A stretch of 18,047 nt of DNA from Candidatus Pacearchaeota archaeon. GTDB taxonomy: Archaea > Nanobdellota > Nanobdellia > Pacearchaeales > GW2011-AR1. Made by a program: the position numbers and the translations under genes. Positions within the stretch are counted from its first letter, which is position 1, and each line of letters opens with the position of its first letter. Location: contig JACPLS010000027.1 of assembly GCA_016186375.1 (NCBI GenBank), positions 1 through 18,047 on the forward strand. Direction: 5' to 3'. The notes under the pieces are model-generated. The model made no database searches, was not told where the DNA came from, and was given only the letters and a program-made list of their open reading frames with translations. Below are positions 5,786 to 13,247 of this stretch, piece by piece.

Positions 5786-6889
5786 CTATTTAATAGTTAA
5801 GAAGTTTTTTTTCTTCCCATGTAAATCCTTCTTCGCAGTTCCCCCAAATCTTCTAACCCTGTCAGAAAAATTTCTGACTGCCTTCTTTAATTCATCTGCA
5901 CCAAATTCAGGGAAATAAACATCGGTAAAATAAAGCTCTGCATAAGTTGCCTGAAAAGGCATTGCGCCGCTTGTTCTTTTTTCTCCAGAAGTCCTTATAA
6001 TCAAATCTGGGTCAGGAATATCTTTTGTATCTAAATAACCCAAAAACACCGCTTCATCTATCTTTCTTTTTTTATCTTTGAGTATTTTGTTTACCGCCCT
6101 TATTACCTCATCTCTCCCACCATAATCGAGCATTAATTGCACATTTAAATCCTCATAATCTTTAGTTTCACTCTCAAGTTTCCTTAATTCATTCATCAAA
6201 TCCTTGGGCAATCTGTCTTTTCTCCCCAAATGCCTAAATCTTATTCTGTGTTTATGAGCCTCCTCTTTTAATTTATCTATCTTTTTCAATATAAGACTAA
6301 AAATTGCCCTTATTTCCTTCTCATCTCTTTTCCAATTCTCTGTTGAAAATCCCCAAATTGATAAATATTTTATTCCTAATCTTTTCGCCTCTACAAATAA
6401 CTCCACTATTCTTTCATCACTTGCAGAAGTATAGTGCCCAAAACTTGCACTCAGTCCTCTCTCTCTAGCCCATCTTCTGTTTCCGTCCGGAATAATTAAA
6501 ACATGTTCAGGAATATTCTTTTTCTCATTTATCACCAAAGCTTTCCCTAAATTGACAAGGCTCTTTGCCTTGTCAATCATATAATTATCCTCCCTAATTA
6601 TGTCAAAGGCCGAATATCTTGCTAATGGTTTTTTCCAAAAATAATTAATATCCTCAATCTTCGAAAATCCAGGGCTATTTTTTATCCATGAAATAAATTC
6701 ATTCAATTTTTCGCCAGACCCTTGTGCAACAATAAGAACAGAGCCTTCTTTCCTGTTCATTACATAACCTCTCAATCCAAGAGAATCAGCTTGTTTTTTT
6801 ATCATGTATCTTAAATTAACTCCCTGAACCCTTCCAAATAACTCAATCTCAACTTCCTTCATTTCTTTTCTTTTATTTTCATCTTTCAT
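5786..6889 (-). CDS. uppS: Acylphosphatase / undecaprenyl-diphosphate synthase fusion
   Basis: 367 residues in two domains. Residues 12-100 are an acylphosphatase: 'GRVQGVNLRY' with catalytic Arg 27 and 'GYVMNRKEGSV' with catalytic Asn 45. Residues 127-365 are a cis-prenyltransferase: 'DGNRRWA' (135-141, catalytic D135), 'STENW' (182-186), 'LDYGGRDE' and 'DPDLIIRTSGEKRTSGAMPFQATYAELYF' (293-321). The latter joins isopentenyl diphosphate units into the long polyprenyl diphosphate that becomes the glycan lipid carrier at the membrane. The fusion is unusual to me; the acylphosphatase domain may act on an acyl or polyprenyl phosphate, or only help folding, which is inference. A palindrome (6551-6577) encodes residues 105-113 in the linker. 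The ATG overlaps the stop of the upstream DHH gene by 4 nt, so the two are co-translated. Confidence 0.92.
   Translation of the reverse strand: MKDENKRKEMKEVEIELFGRVQGVNLRYMIKKQADSLGLRGYVMNRKEGSVLIVAQGSGEKLNEFISWIKNSPGFSKIEDINYFWKKPLARYSAFDIIREDNYMIDKAKSLVNLGKALVINEKKNIPEHVLIIPDGNRRWARERGLSASFGHYTSASDERIVELFVEAKRLGIKYLSIWGFSTENWKRDEKEIRAIFSLILKKIDKLKEEAHKHRIRFRHLGRKDRLPKDLMNELRKLESETKDYEDLNVQLMLDYGGRDEVIRAVNKILKDKKRKIDEAVFLGYLDTKDIPDPDLIIRTSGEKRTSGAMPFQATYAELYFTDVYFPEFGADELKKAVRNFSDRVRRFGGTAKKDLHGKKKNFLTIK
6551..6577. repeat. Palindrome inside the domain linker of the uppS fusion
   Basis: ATTGACAAGGC (6551-6561) and GCCTTGTCAAT (6567-6577) form an 11-bp perfect stem with a 5-nt loop. It is in frame and encodes 'IDKAKSLVN' exactly between the two folded domains. 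Confidence 0.65.
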
Positions 6890-7965
6890 TTTCTTGTTAT
6901 CTCCCCCTCTAAAACTTCTCTAAATTTCTGTAAGTCCTCAGTTTTAATCCTCGCCCCAACAGCATTTTCATGCCCTCCTCCCGTGGCATCCGGAAATTGC
7001 TTTAAAACTCTTTCCAGAATATCCCTAACTTTATTGCCTCTCAAAGAAATATTAGAAATCATACCCTTTTTATAAGCAACCACAATGAAAAAATTAGAAT
7101 AAAGGTAAGATAGTTCATTTGCCAAATCAGCGCTTATACTTAATTCCCCAGAATAATCAAAAAATATTAAATTCTCTTTTTTGCATTCTTTCGCCATATC
7201 TAATAAGGTATTATATTTTTTCTTAATTTCATTGTATTTCTCTCTAAAACTCTTATTTCCTTCAATTTCCATAAAAACATCTGAAGGTGATTTACAACTT
7301 ATCAAGAAATTCTGCATCTGGACAACATGCGTAATAGAATCTTTCAAGCCAAAGCTAAAAGCCCTTGCTATTCTTCCTATTTCAGTTCCATAATAAATAT
7401 CAAATGGGCCTCTTATCTTATCGTTTCTTGTCAGAAAATCAGGCCATTGTTTATCAAATTCAGAAATAAAAGAAGGCATAAAGTTATCAGCTATACATCC
7501 TATTACTGCCAGCCATAAATCCTCTTTCCTCTCTGTTATTTTATAAACTAAAAAAGTAACTGGCTCATTGCTAATGTCCTTTCCCTTATTATAAGTGGGG
7601 TTATAAATATGTAAATTACTATAATTTTTACCAAACCTCTTTTCAATTCCATTATCTTCAGAGTAATGGTGGTCTATCCATATCAAAGGTAACTGCATTT
7701 TATCAATCTCTTCCATGAATTCCTTGGCAATAAGTGGTTTATCTAAAACAAAAACAGCATCTGCCTTCAATTCCTGCGCTTTTTTCGCATATTGCAAATT
7801 TAAGTCGGGATAACTCTTAACAGCAACTCCTTTTCCTCTTCCTATGTATCTCCTTAGAAGCAAATAGCTGCAAAGACCATCAGCATCATTATCATAAAAA
7901 AACAAAGGATTCTGCGCTCTTTCAAGATGTTCCTTTATTTCTTCAATTTGTTTTGGTGTTAACAT
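6886..7965 (-). CDS. DHH-family phosphoesterase (archaeal RecJ-like)
   Basis: 359 residues from ATG 7965. DHH and DHHA1 domains: 'FFYDNDADGLCS' (about 23-34), 'WIDHHYS' (96-102) giving the name-giving Asp-His-His, 'IGCIADNF' with a further metal-binding Asp, and C-terminal 'GGGHENAVGARI' of the DHHA1 substrate-binding domain. Such enzymes use two metal ions, Mn in many, to cleave nucleotide phosphodiesters. RecJ-like archaeal exonucleases, Orn-type nanoRNases and cyclic dinucleotide phosphodiesterases all share these motifs, so the substrate is open. An in-frame TTG at 7971 gives two more residues, but ATG 7965 sits 26 nt after the TATA box. First gene of an operon with the uppS fusion (4-nt overlap). 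Confidence 0.85.
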   Translation of the reverse strand: MLTPKQIEEIKEHLERAQNPLFFYDNDADGLCSYLLLRRYIGRGKGVAVKSYPDLNLQYAKKAQELKADAVFVLDKPLIAKEFMEEIDKMQLPLIWIDHHYSEDNGIEKRFGKNYSNLHIYNPTYNKGKDISNEPVTFLVYKITERKEDLWLAVIGCIADNFMPSFISEFDKQWPDFLTRNDKIRGPFDIYYGTEIGRIARAFSFGLKDSITHVVQMQNFLISCKSPSDVFMEIEGNKSFREKYNEIKKKYNTLLDMAKECKKENLIFFDYSGELSISADLANELSYLYSNFFIVVAYKKGMISNISLRGNKVRDILERVLKQFPDATGGGHENAVGARIKTEDLQKFREVLEGEITRK

Positions 7966-7986
7966 ACTCAAGACACATTATGAGCC

Positions 7987-7995
7987 TATTTAAAT
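7987..7995 (-). promoter_or_regulatory. TATA box of the DHH-uppS operon
   Basis: ATTTAAATA on the minus strand, centred about 26 nt before ATG 7965. It supports that ATG over the TTG at 7971. Confidence 0.55.
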
Positions 7996-8111
7996 TTTAA
8001 GAAAGAATAATCTGCACATTTTCGTTCTTTAATTACATTAAATCTCATGTGAGTATCAACAAAAACACCAATACAATCAGTAAATATAAAATAAATCTTT
8101 TTTATATTACA

Positions 8112-9662
8112 TTAAGGGCAATTTCTCTTCTTATTATCAGCCCAAGCACACTTCCATTTTTTATCAAATACGTTATCTTCTCCAAAATTATCCTCAGATG
8201 AAGAACAATATAAATCATAATTTGTTTTAATACTGCTCAAGACAATATTGTCTATTATAGTTAAATTACGTATATTGCCTCCAAGTATTAATAAATCTCT
8301 AAAAGGAAAGTTACCATTGGAAATATATAATCCTATAGAATTATTTTTTATGAAATTGTTTTTAATAGTTATAAAAGAAGAATCCTTTCCAGATATCATT
8401 ATTCCCTTATCTGAATTATAAATACTATTATCAAAAATACGACTTTCGTTTGATGACTGAATATATATTCCTGAGAAAATTGAATTTAGAGACGATGTTT
8501 TTAAAATTGGCATATTTAATTTACCAATTATAATATTATTAGATATCAAAGTCCGACTACTTAAAATTAAATTTATCACGCCGTTATCAAGAAAATTATT
8601 AAATGATATAGTATCACGTTCATTACGTAACAAATAAATTGATGAATTATAAAGAGTGTTGCTAACAAAAAAATTACCTTTGCTTTCAAAATATTTATTA
8701 CTCTCATAAAAAGGTTCTATATTTATTGAGGCATTATTAAATTTATTATTACTAATATTATTTAATCCCATCAAACTTATAATATTCAAACCATATCCAT
8801 TATTAAATTTATGATTGAATGTATTATTAATAACATCATTACGATCTGCCTTAAATAAATTAATACTAACGCCATTTCTTGTTATTTTTTTAAATGTGTT
8901 CCCTGAAAGCATAGTAGAAAATGTATTGTTTAAAATAACAATTTGATTAGAAGCGAATTGTGAAACAGGTTCTTGTTCATAAAAAGAAATACCTGTTATA
9001 GTGTGAAACGATCCATAAAATAAATATATTGCATTACTATTGCTTATGATCGATCCTTTAAAAACTTTAGTATTATTTGCGCCATATGACATTATAGCTA
9101 TACCTTTACTATCCTTACTAAATAACTTCTTATCATTTAGATTCAAATTTACATTGCTTGAATTTATAACAATACAAGCAATATTGCCCTCAAATTTATT
9201 TTGGTCAGAAATCCAAAAATTTATATTTTTTTCTAAATAATAGTCTCCTGGAATATTAATGATCTGACATGAACCAATAGGGCTTCCTATTGGCAAAGGA
9301 GGTTTACACTCTCCATTTGAACAATAATAATCAGACAGACAATTAATATATTCAGTTTTATAGGTGGATCCAGAGCAATAATATTCAAAAACAGTTTTAT
9401 TTAGATTATAACAAAGATCTGTATATTGTTTACCAGAAACAGATATTGTTCCTTTTTTGGTTGAATAAATTCCATTATCACTATCAGCACAATAAACTGA
9501 ATTATAAATAGGAGTATTATCAACAACATTTCCAGTAACTCCTTTATTTCCTCCAAAAATACCTTTAATCCAATCACCAAAACTAAAAGCAGAAACAATA
9601 CTCAAACTTAAAATAAAAAATAATCCCACAACAAAAATAATTCCGAAAACCTCTTTTTTCAT
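8112..9662 (-). CDS. Secreted right-handed beta-helix protein with Cys-rich N-terminal module
   Basis: 516 residues from ATG 9662. The first 26 residues form a Sec signal peptide ('MKKEVFGIIFVVGLFFILSL...SA'). Next comes 'GVTGNVV', a stretch I have seen in DPANN exported proteins, then a six-cysteine module (about residues 58-119: 'CADSDNG...DLC...YYCS...INC...YYCSNGEC'). Residues 130-480 are many short repeats rich in N, I and S, such as 'NNTFSTMLSGNTF' and 'ISNNKFNNASINI', typical of parallel beta-helix (PbH1/NosD-like) surface proteins. A Cys-containing end follows ('DLYCSSSEDNFGEDNVFDKKWKCAW'). Many N-x-S/T sites suggest N-glycosylation. Likely a cell-surface adhesin or polysaccharide-acting protein; no catalytic residues could be assigned. 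An upstream in-frame ATG (9695) lies before the TATA box and was rejected. Confidence 0.82.
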   Translation of the reverse strand: MKKEVFGIIFVVGLFFILSLSIVSAFSFGDWIKGIFGGNKGVTGNVVDNTPIYNSVYCADSDNGIYSTKKGTISVSGKQYTDLCYNLNKTVFEYYCSGSTYKTEYINCLSDYYCSNGECKPPLPIGSPIGSCQIINIPGDYYLEKNINFWISDQNKFEGNIACIVINSSNVNLNLNDKKLFSKDSKGIAIMSYGANNTKVFKGSIISNSNAIYLFYGSFHTITGISFYEQEPVSQFASNQIVILNNTFSTMLSGNTFKKITRNGVSINLFKADRNDVINNTFNHKFNNGYGLNIISLMGLNNISNNKFNNASINIEPFYESNKYFESKGNFFVSNTLYNSSIYLLRNERDTISFNNFLDNGVINLILSSRTLISNNIIIGKLNMPILKTSSLNSIFSGIYIQSSNESRIFDNSIYNSDKGIMISGKDSSFITIKNNFIKNNSIGLYISNGNFPFRDLLILGGNIRNLTIIDNIVLSSIKTNYDLYCSSSEDNFGEDNVFDKKWKCAWADNKKRNCP

Positions 9663-9680
9663 AATAGGAGAATGAGAGAA

Positions 9681-9693
9681 TATATATTTAAAC
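9681..9693 (-). promoter_or_regulatory. TATA box of the beta-helix gene
   Basis: GTTTAAATATATA on the minus strand, centred 25 nt before ATG 9662. It decides the start. Confidence 0.6.
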
Positions 9694-9707
9694 ATTTCGA
9701 AATTGTC

Positions 9708-10265
9708 TCATATCATCTTAATGCCATGTTGCAAGATTTCTTTAACCAAAGGATCCCTTTTATGTTTATAGAAATCTTTTGTAAAATAATGAATTTCTAT
9801 CTTTTTCTTATATTTTTTCTCTATCTTTCTAATTACTTTTTCAACTTCTCTTTTATTTATTTGTTTGGAAACTATCGCAATATCTATATCGGAACTTGTG
9901 GTAAAAATTAACTTAGCATAACTGCCAAACAAATAAACATCTCTTATTTCTCTTACAGCTAAAAAAGCATCTTTAATATTTAAGATAAGAAAATATTCCT
10001 TCAGTTGAAGTTGCTTAAATGTGGAATATTTCTCATATAAAAACTTTAAGATTTCATTAATTTCTCTATTTTTGTGATTAATTGAAAATATATTTTTTTC
10101 TTTTATTAAAACATTGAGATTAATTAGTGTATAAAGGATTTTATCTAAAACAATATTAGGTATATTTGTCTTTTCTTTAATATTCTTTCTATTAAGTCTT
10201 GAACCAGGAGAAATAGAAAAAATAGTCAAGACTTTTACTATATTAGAATTAAATATATCTATCAT
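9708..10265 (-). CDS. Winged-helix / minimal nucleotidyltransferase (MNT) protein
   Basis: 185 residues. Residues 5-65 look like a winged helix-turn-helix ('SRLNRKNIKEKTNIPNIVLDKILYTLINLNVLIKEKNIFSI'). Residues 100-165 are a nucleotidyltransferase of the MNT type: 'VYLFGSYAKLIFTTSSDIDIAIV' holds the Gly-Ser pair (114-115) and the metal-binding D126 and D128; E157 in 'KIEIHYF' may be the third carboxylate. MNT proteins paired with HEPN toxins transfer AMP to the toxin; no HEPN gene is present here, so the target is unknown. The ATG overlaps the stop of a 30-codon ORF (ATGA), and GGAGGT lies 9 nt upstream as a ribosome-binding site, unusual in this mostly leaderless window. Its DNA-binding half is a good candidate to bind the duplicated sites at 10346-10408. 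Confidence 0.82.
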   Translation of the reverse strand: MIDIFNSNIVKVLTIFSISPGSRLNRKNIKEKTNIPNIVLDKILYTLINLNVLIKEKNIFSINHKNREINEILKFLYEKYSTFKQLQLKEYFLILNIKDAFLAVREIRDVYLFGSYAKLIFTTSSDIDIAIVSKQINKREVEKVIRKIEKKYKKKIEIHYFTKDFYKHKRDPLVKEILQHGIKMI

Positions 10266-10354
10266 TTAGAATGTACCTCCTCAAAAAGTCCCTTAATTTT
10301 CTCTAAATAAGTCAAAACAACTTTCTCCTTTAATAGAGTATCTATCTTTACCAT
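10262..10354 (-). CDS. Small ORF coupled to the wHTH-nucleotidyltransferase
   Basis: 30 residues beginning 'MVKIDTLLKEKVV' and ending 'EEVHSK', predicted to be one charged amphipathic helix. Its ATG lies inside a palindromic repeat and 28 nt after a TATA box, so it is the first start codon of the transcript. Its TGA overlaps the ATG of the next gene by 4 nt. Its codons also contain the Shine-Dalgarno sequence of that gene. It could be a tiny partner protein or a leader peptide that sets translation of the nucleotidyltransferase. I recognise no family. Confidence 0.45.
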   Translation of the reverse strand: MVKIDTLLKEKVVLTYLEKIKGLFEEVHSK

Positions 10355-10367
10355 TTTATGGTATTAT
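10346..10367. repeat. Palindromic direct repeat, copy 1 (candidate operator)
   Basis: First of two identical 22-nt copies 41 nt apart. The core TACCATTTTATGGTA (10349-10363) is an inverted repeat, TACCA/TGGTA. This copy covers the expected transcription start and the ATG of the small ORF at 10354. Confidence 0.7.
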
Positions 10368-10378
10368 ATGTATAACTC

Positions 10379-10386
10379 TTTATAAA
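10379..10386 (-). promoter_or_regulatory. TATA box of the small ORF-nucleotidyltransferase operon
   Basis: TTTATAAA lies between the two palindromic repeats and is centred 28 nt before ATG 10354. Confidence 0.6.
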
Positions 10387-10408
10387 CTTTACCATTTTAT
10401 GGTATTAT
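10387..10408. repeat. Palindromic direct repeat, copy 2 (candidate operator)
   Basis: Second identical 22-nt copy, directly abutting the TATA box on its upstream side, with core at 10390-10404. A protein bound here and at copy 1 would block TBP/TFB and the start site together. Confidence 0.7.
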
Positions 10409-10416
10409 TTAGTACA

Positions 10417-13071
10417 TCAGTATATTACAACCCTGTCAGTATAATCATCATAAGGCATTTCAACACTCTTAATCTCTTCAACACTCTGCAAATTATTAGC
10501 CTTAACCTTTCCACTTGAAACAGTATATAAAACATCATCCATATAAAGAGATCTCTTGATGGAAAATCTATCATCATACCAATTTCTCTGATAGGAAAAA
10601 CCTCCTGGAAGGCTATCAATCATATAATTTCCCCACCCGGTATTTTCATAACCACTTGCATTTGTCTTCCAGACATCTTCCCCCTGTTTAACCCAGACAT
10701 TTCCTTGCCAGTCTTTTCTCTCAGCTCCAATTGGTTCATCTTTAGCAGGCCCATTTTTCTTCTCGCTATCATTAAAATGACTAATCTTTCCACGCAAACT
10801 AATTTCATCATTATCAATATTCAAAACATATGCTCCTTGCCAAATTACATCCCCATATCTCGCATCTTCAGGAGTTTCTTTCCATCCCTGTTGATTGTAT
10901 TTATTCTGGTTAATTTCAGCCAACAAAATTGGCAATACCAACAATTTCCTTTCTTTATCAAATAAGAATGCTTTGTGGTCTTGTAAAGCATAGCTATCAG
11001 TTCCTCTGTCTCCAATATCAAATTTTGCAGCTTCCTGAGGATTTTCAACATCACTTACATCAAATAATGAGATTTTTATCCCTTGATACCATGCAAAGTT
11101 TTCTCCTCCTCCGCGGGCATTTTTTCCAATTCCAATAATATAATTTTCATCATAAGGATGCAAATAATCAGAATATCCAGGAATCTTCAAATATCCTAAA
11201 ACTCTCGGATTACCGCCATCACTTAAATCAACAACGTAAAATGGATCAATTTTCTTGAATGTAACAATATATGCCCTATTCCCCATAAATCTTACAGAAT
11301 AAATCTTTTCTCCTGGAGCAAGGTCTTCAACACTTCCAACATTTTTCATATTTTTATCTAAAACAAATAAGTGATTTAAACTGTTTCCGCTCCAAACTTC
11401 TCCAGTAGTAGTCGCAATTCTGAAATTCCCATCAAATTCATCCATTGAAAACTGGTTTAATACATGCCCAAATACTTCTCCAACTCCCTCGTAAGTTATT
11501 CTCTCCTTATCAATATTAATCTTATGAATTACAGTTTTCTCACTCTCTTTCCCTATTCTTAATTTGAACGCTTCCAACTCCTTCTGAAGCCTTTGGTCAA
11601 AAGCATTCTTATCCTCGCCACTTAAGGAATCTGAATAATCTTTGGTAATTTTCATCGCCAAATTAAATTTACCATAGTCGGATTCACTTGATTTCATAAT
11701 CTCAACAACTTTCTCCTTTTCTTCTAATGGTAAAAGAGGCAATATAACATCTTCCACAATTCTTTTGTTATAATCATTATATGAAGCTCTTTTTAATGAT
11801 GTCAGATAAACATTATTCTGAGAAACATATATCGTTCCAGTTGCTCCTGTTAAATATACTTTATTAGAAACATCTCCGCTTTCAATATCCATTGCAACGA
11901 CATTAGTAAATACAAATTGCCCATCATTAATATCATTATAGTAAACATCGCCAATAGGCACTGTTTTTTCCACCCCGTTTATTTCTAAAACAGGATAAAT
12001 ATCTCTTCCTCCATAAATATATTGTGATGAAATAGCATATACATAATCTCCAATCATTCTAGAATCAATATAATTGCCCTTTATCGATATATTTTTCTCA
12101 AGTTCTGGTCCGCTTCTATCAGATATATCATAAACATATATAATTGTTTTTTCCTCAGAGTATCCCCCACATTCTCTTCCAATACATGGGGCAACCATCC
12201 CGCTGCTCGCAACTTTATCTTTAGTTTCTGCATATTCAGGAAGATAGGACATATATTTATAAGTATTTCCAAATACTATCAATTTATCACCATTGACAAA
12301 AATATCTCTAATATTTATACTATCATTAAAGTCAATTTCCCCGACAAGGTTCATCCTTTCAGCAGGATAAGCATCAATTATTAGTAATTTCTTTCCATTC
12401 AATAAATAAATATACTTTCCATCATTTTTTACAAAATCCGGTTCGTCAACTCCTTCAACCTGTATATTTGTCTTTGAATAATCTGCAGTTCCTGTTTCAG
12501 AATCAGAATAAACTGAAGAAGCACTTGCCTTAGCCACTTCTGTTCCAACTCCACCAGCAAAAGTTTCAGCTGTTCCATAATATCCTCCAATATTTCTAGC
12601 AGCCTCTTCTCTTTCATTTACAAATTTTTCTAGTTCCTTGTAAGAATTAAACTGTTTCATATTACTATCACTGTTCAAATTCTCAATTCTTTCTTGTGAA
12701 CCCAGCAAAGCAATTATTAATATTGCTCCCAAAACAGCAACAAACAAAGCCAATGGAGCAGCAGAAACAAGTCTTCGTGGACTGATTATAATCTTCTTAT
12801 TTGACAATTTATAAGTAGGAATTTTTTTTCCTTTTACACTCCAAAAGAAATTCTTACATTTTTCTATCAAGCCAGCATCAAGTAATTTCTTAATATTATA
12901 ACCAACTGTATTAAGAGGAATGTTCAATAATGAAGAAATATCACTTTCACTCATCTCCTTTTCAGCTATTAAATCCAAAATCTTTTTGCAAGTTTTATTA
13001 GTCATAACTTCAGCAATTGCTGCAGATCTCGGGTCATTCAAATCAACATTCAGATATTTTTCTTCTCTCAT
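10417..13071 (-). CDS. Membrane-anchored winged-helix protein with extracytoplasmic beta-propeller
   Basis: 884 residues. Residues 15-95 form a winged helix-turn-helix ('NKTCKKILDLIAEKEMSESDISSLLNIPLNTVGYNIKKLLDAGLIEK') of the ArsR/MarR style. Residues 101-124 are one hydrophobic membrane helix with 'PRR' on its N-terminal side, so the DNA-binding part should be cytoplasmic. The rest is external and matches the secreted beta-propeller family (Beta_propel, COG4880): 'TNIQVEGVDEPDFVKNDGKYIYLLNG' is its signature start, followed by repeated blade-like units ('GDKLIVFGNTYKYM', 'NRAYIVTFKKIDPFYVVDLSDGGNPRVLGYLKIPGYSDYLHPYDENYIIGIG'). A Cys pair ('PCIGREC') could form a disulfide. The layout suggests a one-component transmembrane regulator (ToxR-like), which is inference. 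A TATA box lies 25 nt upstream with a 36-bp palindrome beside it. Confidence 0.87.
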   Translation of the reverse strand: MREEKYLNVDLNDPRSAAIAEVMTNKTCKKILDLIAEKEMSESDISSLLNIPLNTVGYNIKKLLDAGLIEKCKNFFWSVKGKKIPTYKLSNKKIIISPRRLVSAAPLALFVAVLGAILIIALLGSQERIENLNSDSNMKQFNSYKELEKFVNEREEAARNIGGYYGTAETFAGGVGTEVAKASASSVYSDSETGTADYSKTNIQVEGVDEPDFVKNDGKYIYLLNGKKLLIIDAYPAERMNLVGEIDFNDSINIRDIFVNGDKLIVFGNTYKYMSYLPEYAETKDKVASSGMVAPCIGRECGGYSEEKTIIYVYDISDRSGPELEKNISIKGNYIDSRMIGDYVYAISSQYIYGGRDIYPVLEINGVEKTVPIGDVYYNDINDGQFVFTNVVAMDIESGDVSNKVYLTGATGTIYVSQNNVYLTSLKRASYNDYNKRIVEDVILPLLPLEEKEKVVEIMKSSESDYGKFNLAMKITKDYSDSLSGEDKNAFDQRLQKELEAFKLRIGKESEKTVIHKINIDKERITYEGVGEVFGHVLNQFSMDEFDGNFRIATTTGEVWSGNSLNHLFVLDKNMKNVGSVEDLAPGEKIYSVRFMGNRAYIVTFKKIDPFYVVDLSDGGNPRVLGYLKIPGYSDYLHPYDENYIIGIGKNARGGGENFAWYQGIKISLFDVSDVENPQEAAKFDIGDRGTDSYALQDHKAFLFDKERKLLVLPILLAEINQNKYNQQGWKETPEDARYGDVIWQGAYVLNIDNDEISLRGKISHFNDSEKKNGPAKDEPIGAERKDWQGNVWVKQGEDVWKTNASGYENTGWGNYMIDSLPGGFSYQRNWYDDRFSIKRSLYMDDVLYTVSSGKVKANNLQSVEEIKSVEMPYDDYTDRVVIY

Positions 13072-13092
13072 ATTTCACTTAGAATTTAGTTC

Positions 13093-13100
13093 TTTATAAA
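13093..13100 (-). promoter_or_regulatory. TATA box of the wHTH-propeller gene
   Basis: TTTATAAA, centred about 25 nt before ATG 13071. Confidence 0.6.
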
Positions 13101-13102
13101 CG

Positions 13103-13138
13103 CAGCGAAGACTTCAATTATAATTGAAGTCTTCGCTG
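13103..13138. repeat. Perfect 36-bp palindrome next to the wHTH-propeller promoter
   Basis: CAGCGAAGACTTCAATTA followed directly by its exact reverse complement: 18-bp arms, no loop. It starts 2 bp upstream of the TATA box. It may be an operator for the winged-helix protein made by this gene, or a palindromic mobile unit. Confidence 0.8.
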
Positions 13139-13181
13139 TAAACTTGTAAAAAAAACTGATTATAAAAACCTCTGAATATCA

Positions 13182-13240
13182 AAAAAACGATGTGCCACCG
13201 CAGCTTAAAAGCTGCGGTTTGTGACAGGCACTCGTTTTTT
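13182..13240. repeat. Nested palindromic element, copy A
   Basis: The inner hairpin CCGCAGCTTAAAAGCTGCGG (13198-13217; 9-bp arms, AA loop) lies within an outer stem: AAAAAACGA-T-GTGCC (13182-13196) pairs with GGCAC-TCGTTTTTT (13227-13240), with one bulged T. A 25-nt core (13196-13220) is repeated exactly 60 bp further on. Confidence 0.75.
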
Positions 13241-13247
13241 GGATGCT

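Noticed and set aside
9663..9695. ATG 9695 as the start of the beta-helix protein
   Set aside because: It lies upstream of the TATA box, and the signal peptide begins naturally at ATG 9662.
9708..10354. HEPN-MNT toxin-antitoxin pair
   Set aside because: The partner ORF has only 30 residues and lacks the RxxxxH motif of HEPN toxins; only the MNT half is supported.
10425..12617. Several short ORFs inside the wHTH-propeller gene on both strands
   Set aside because: All lie within a long gene with a clear domain structure, and their translations are unlike real proteins.
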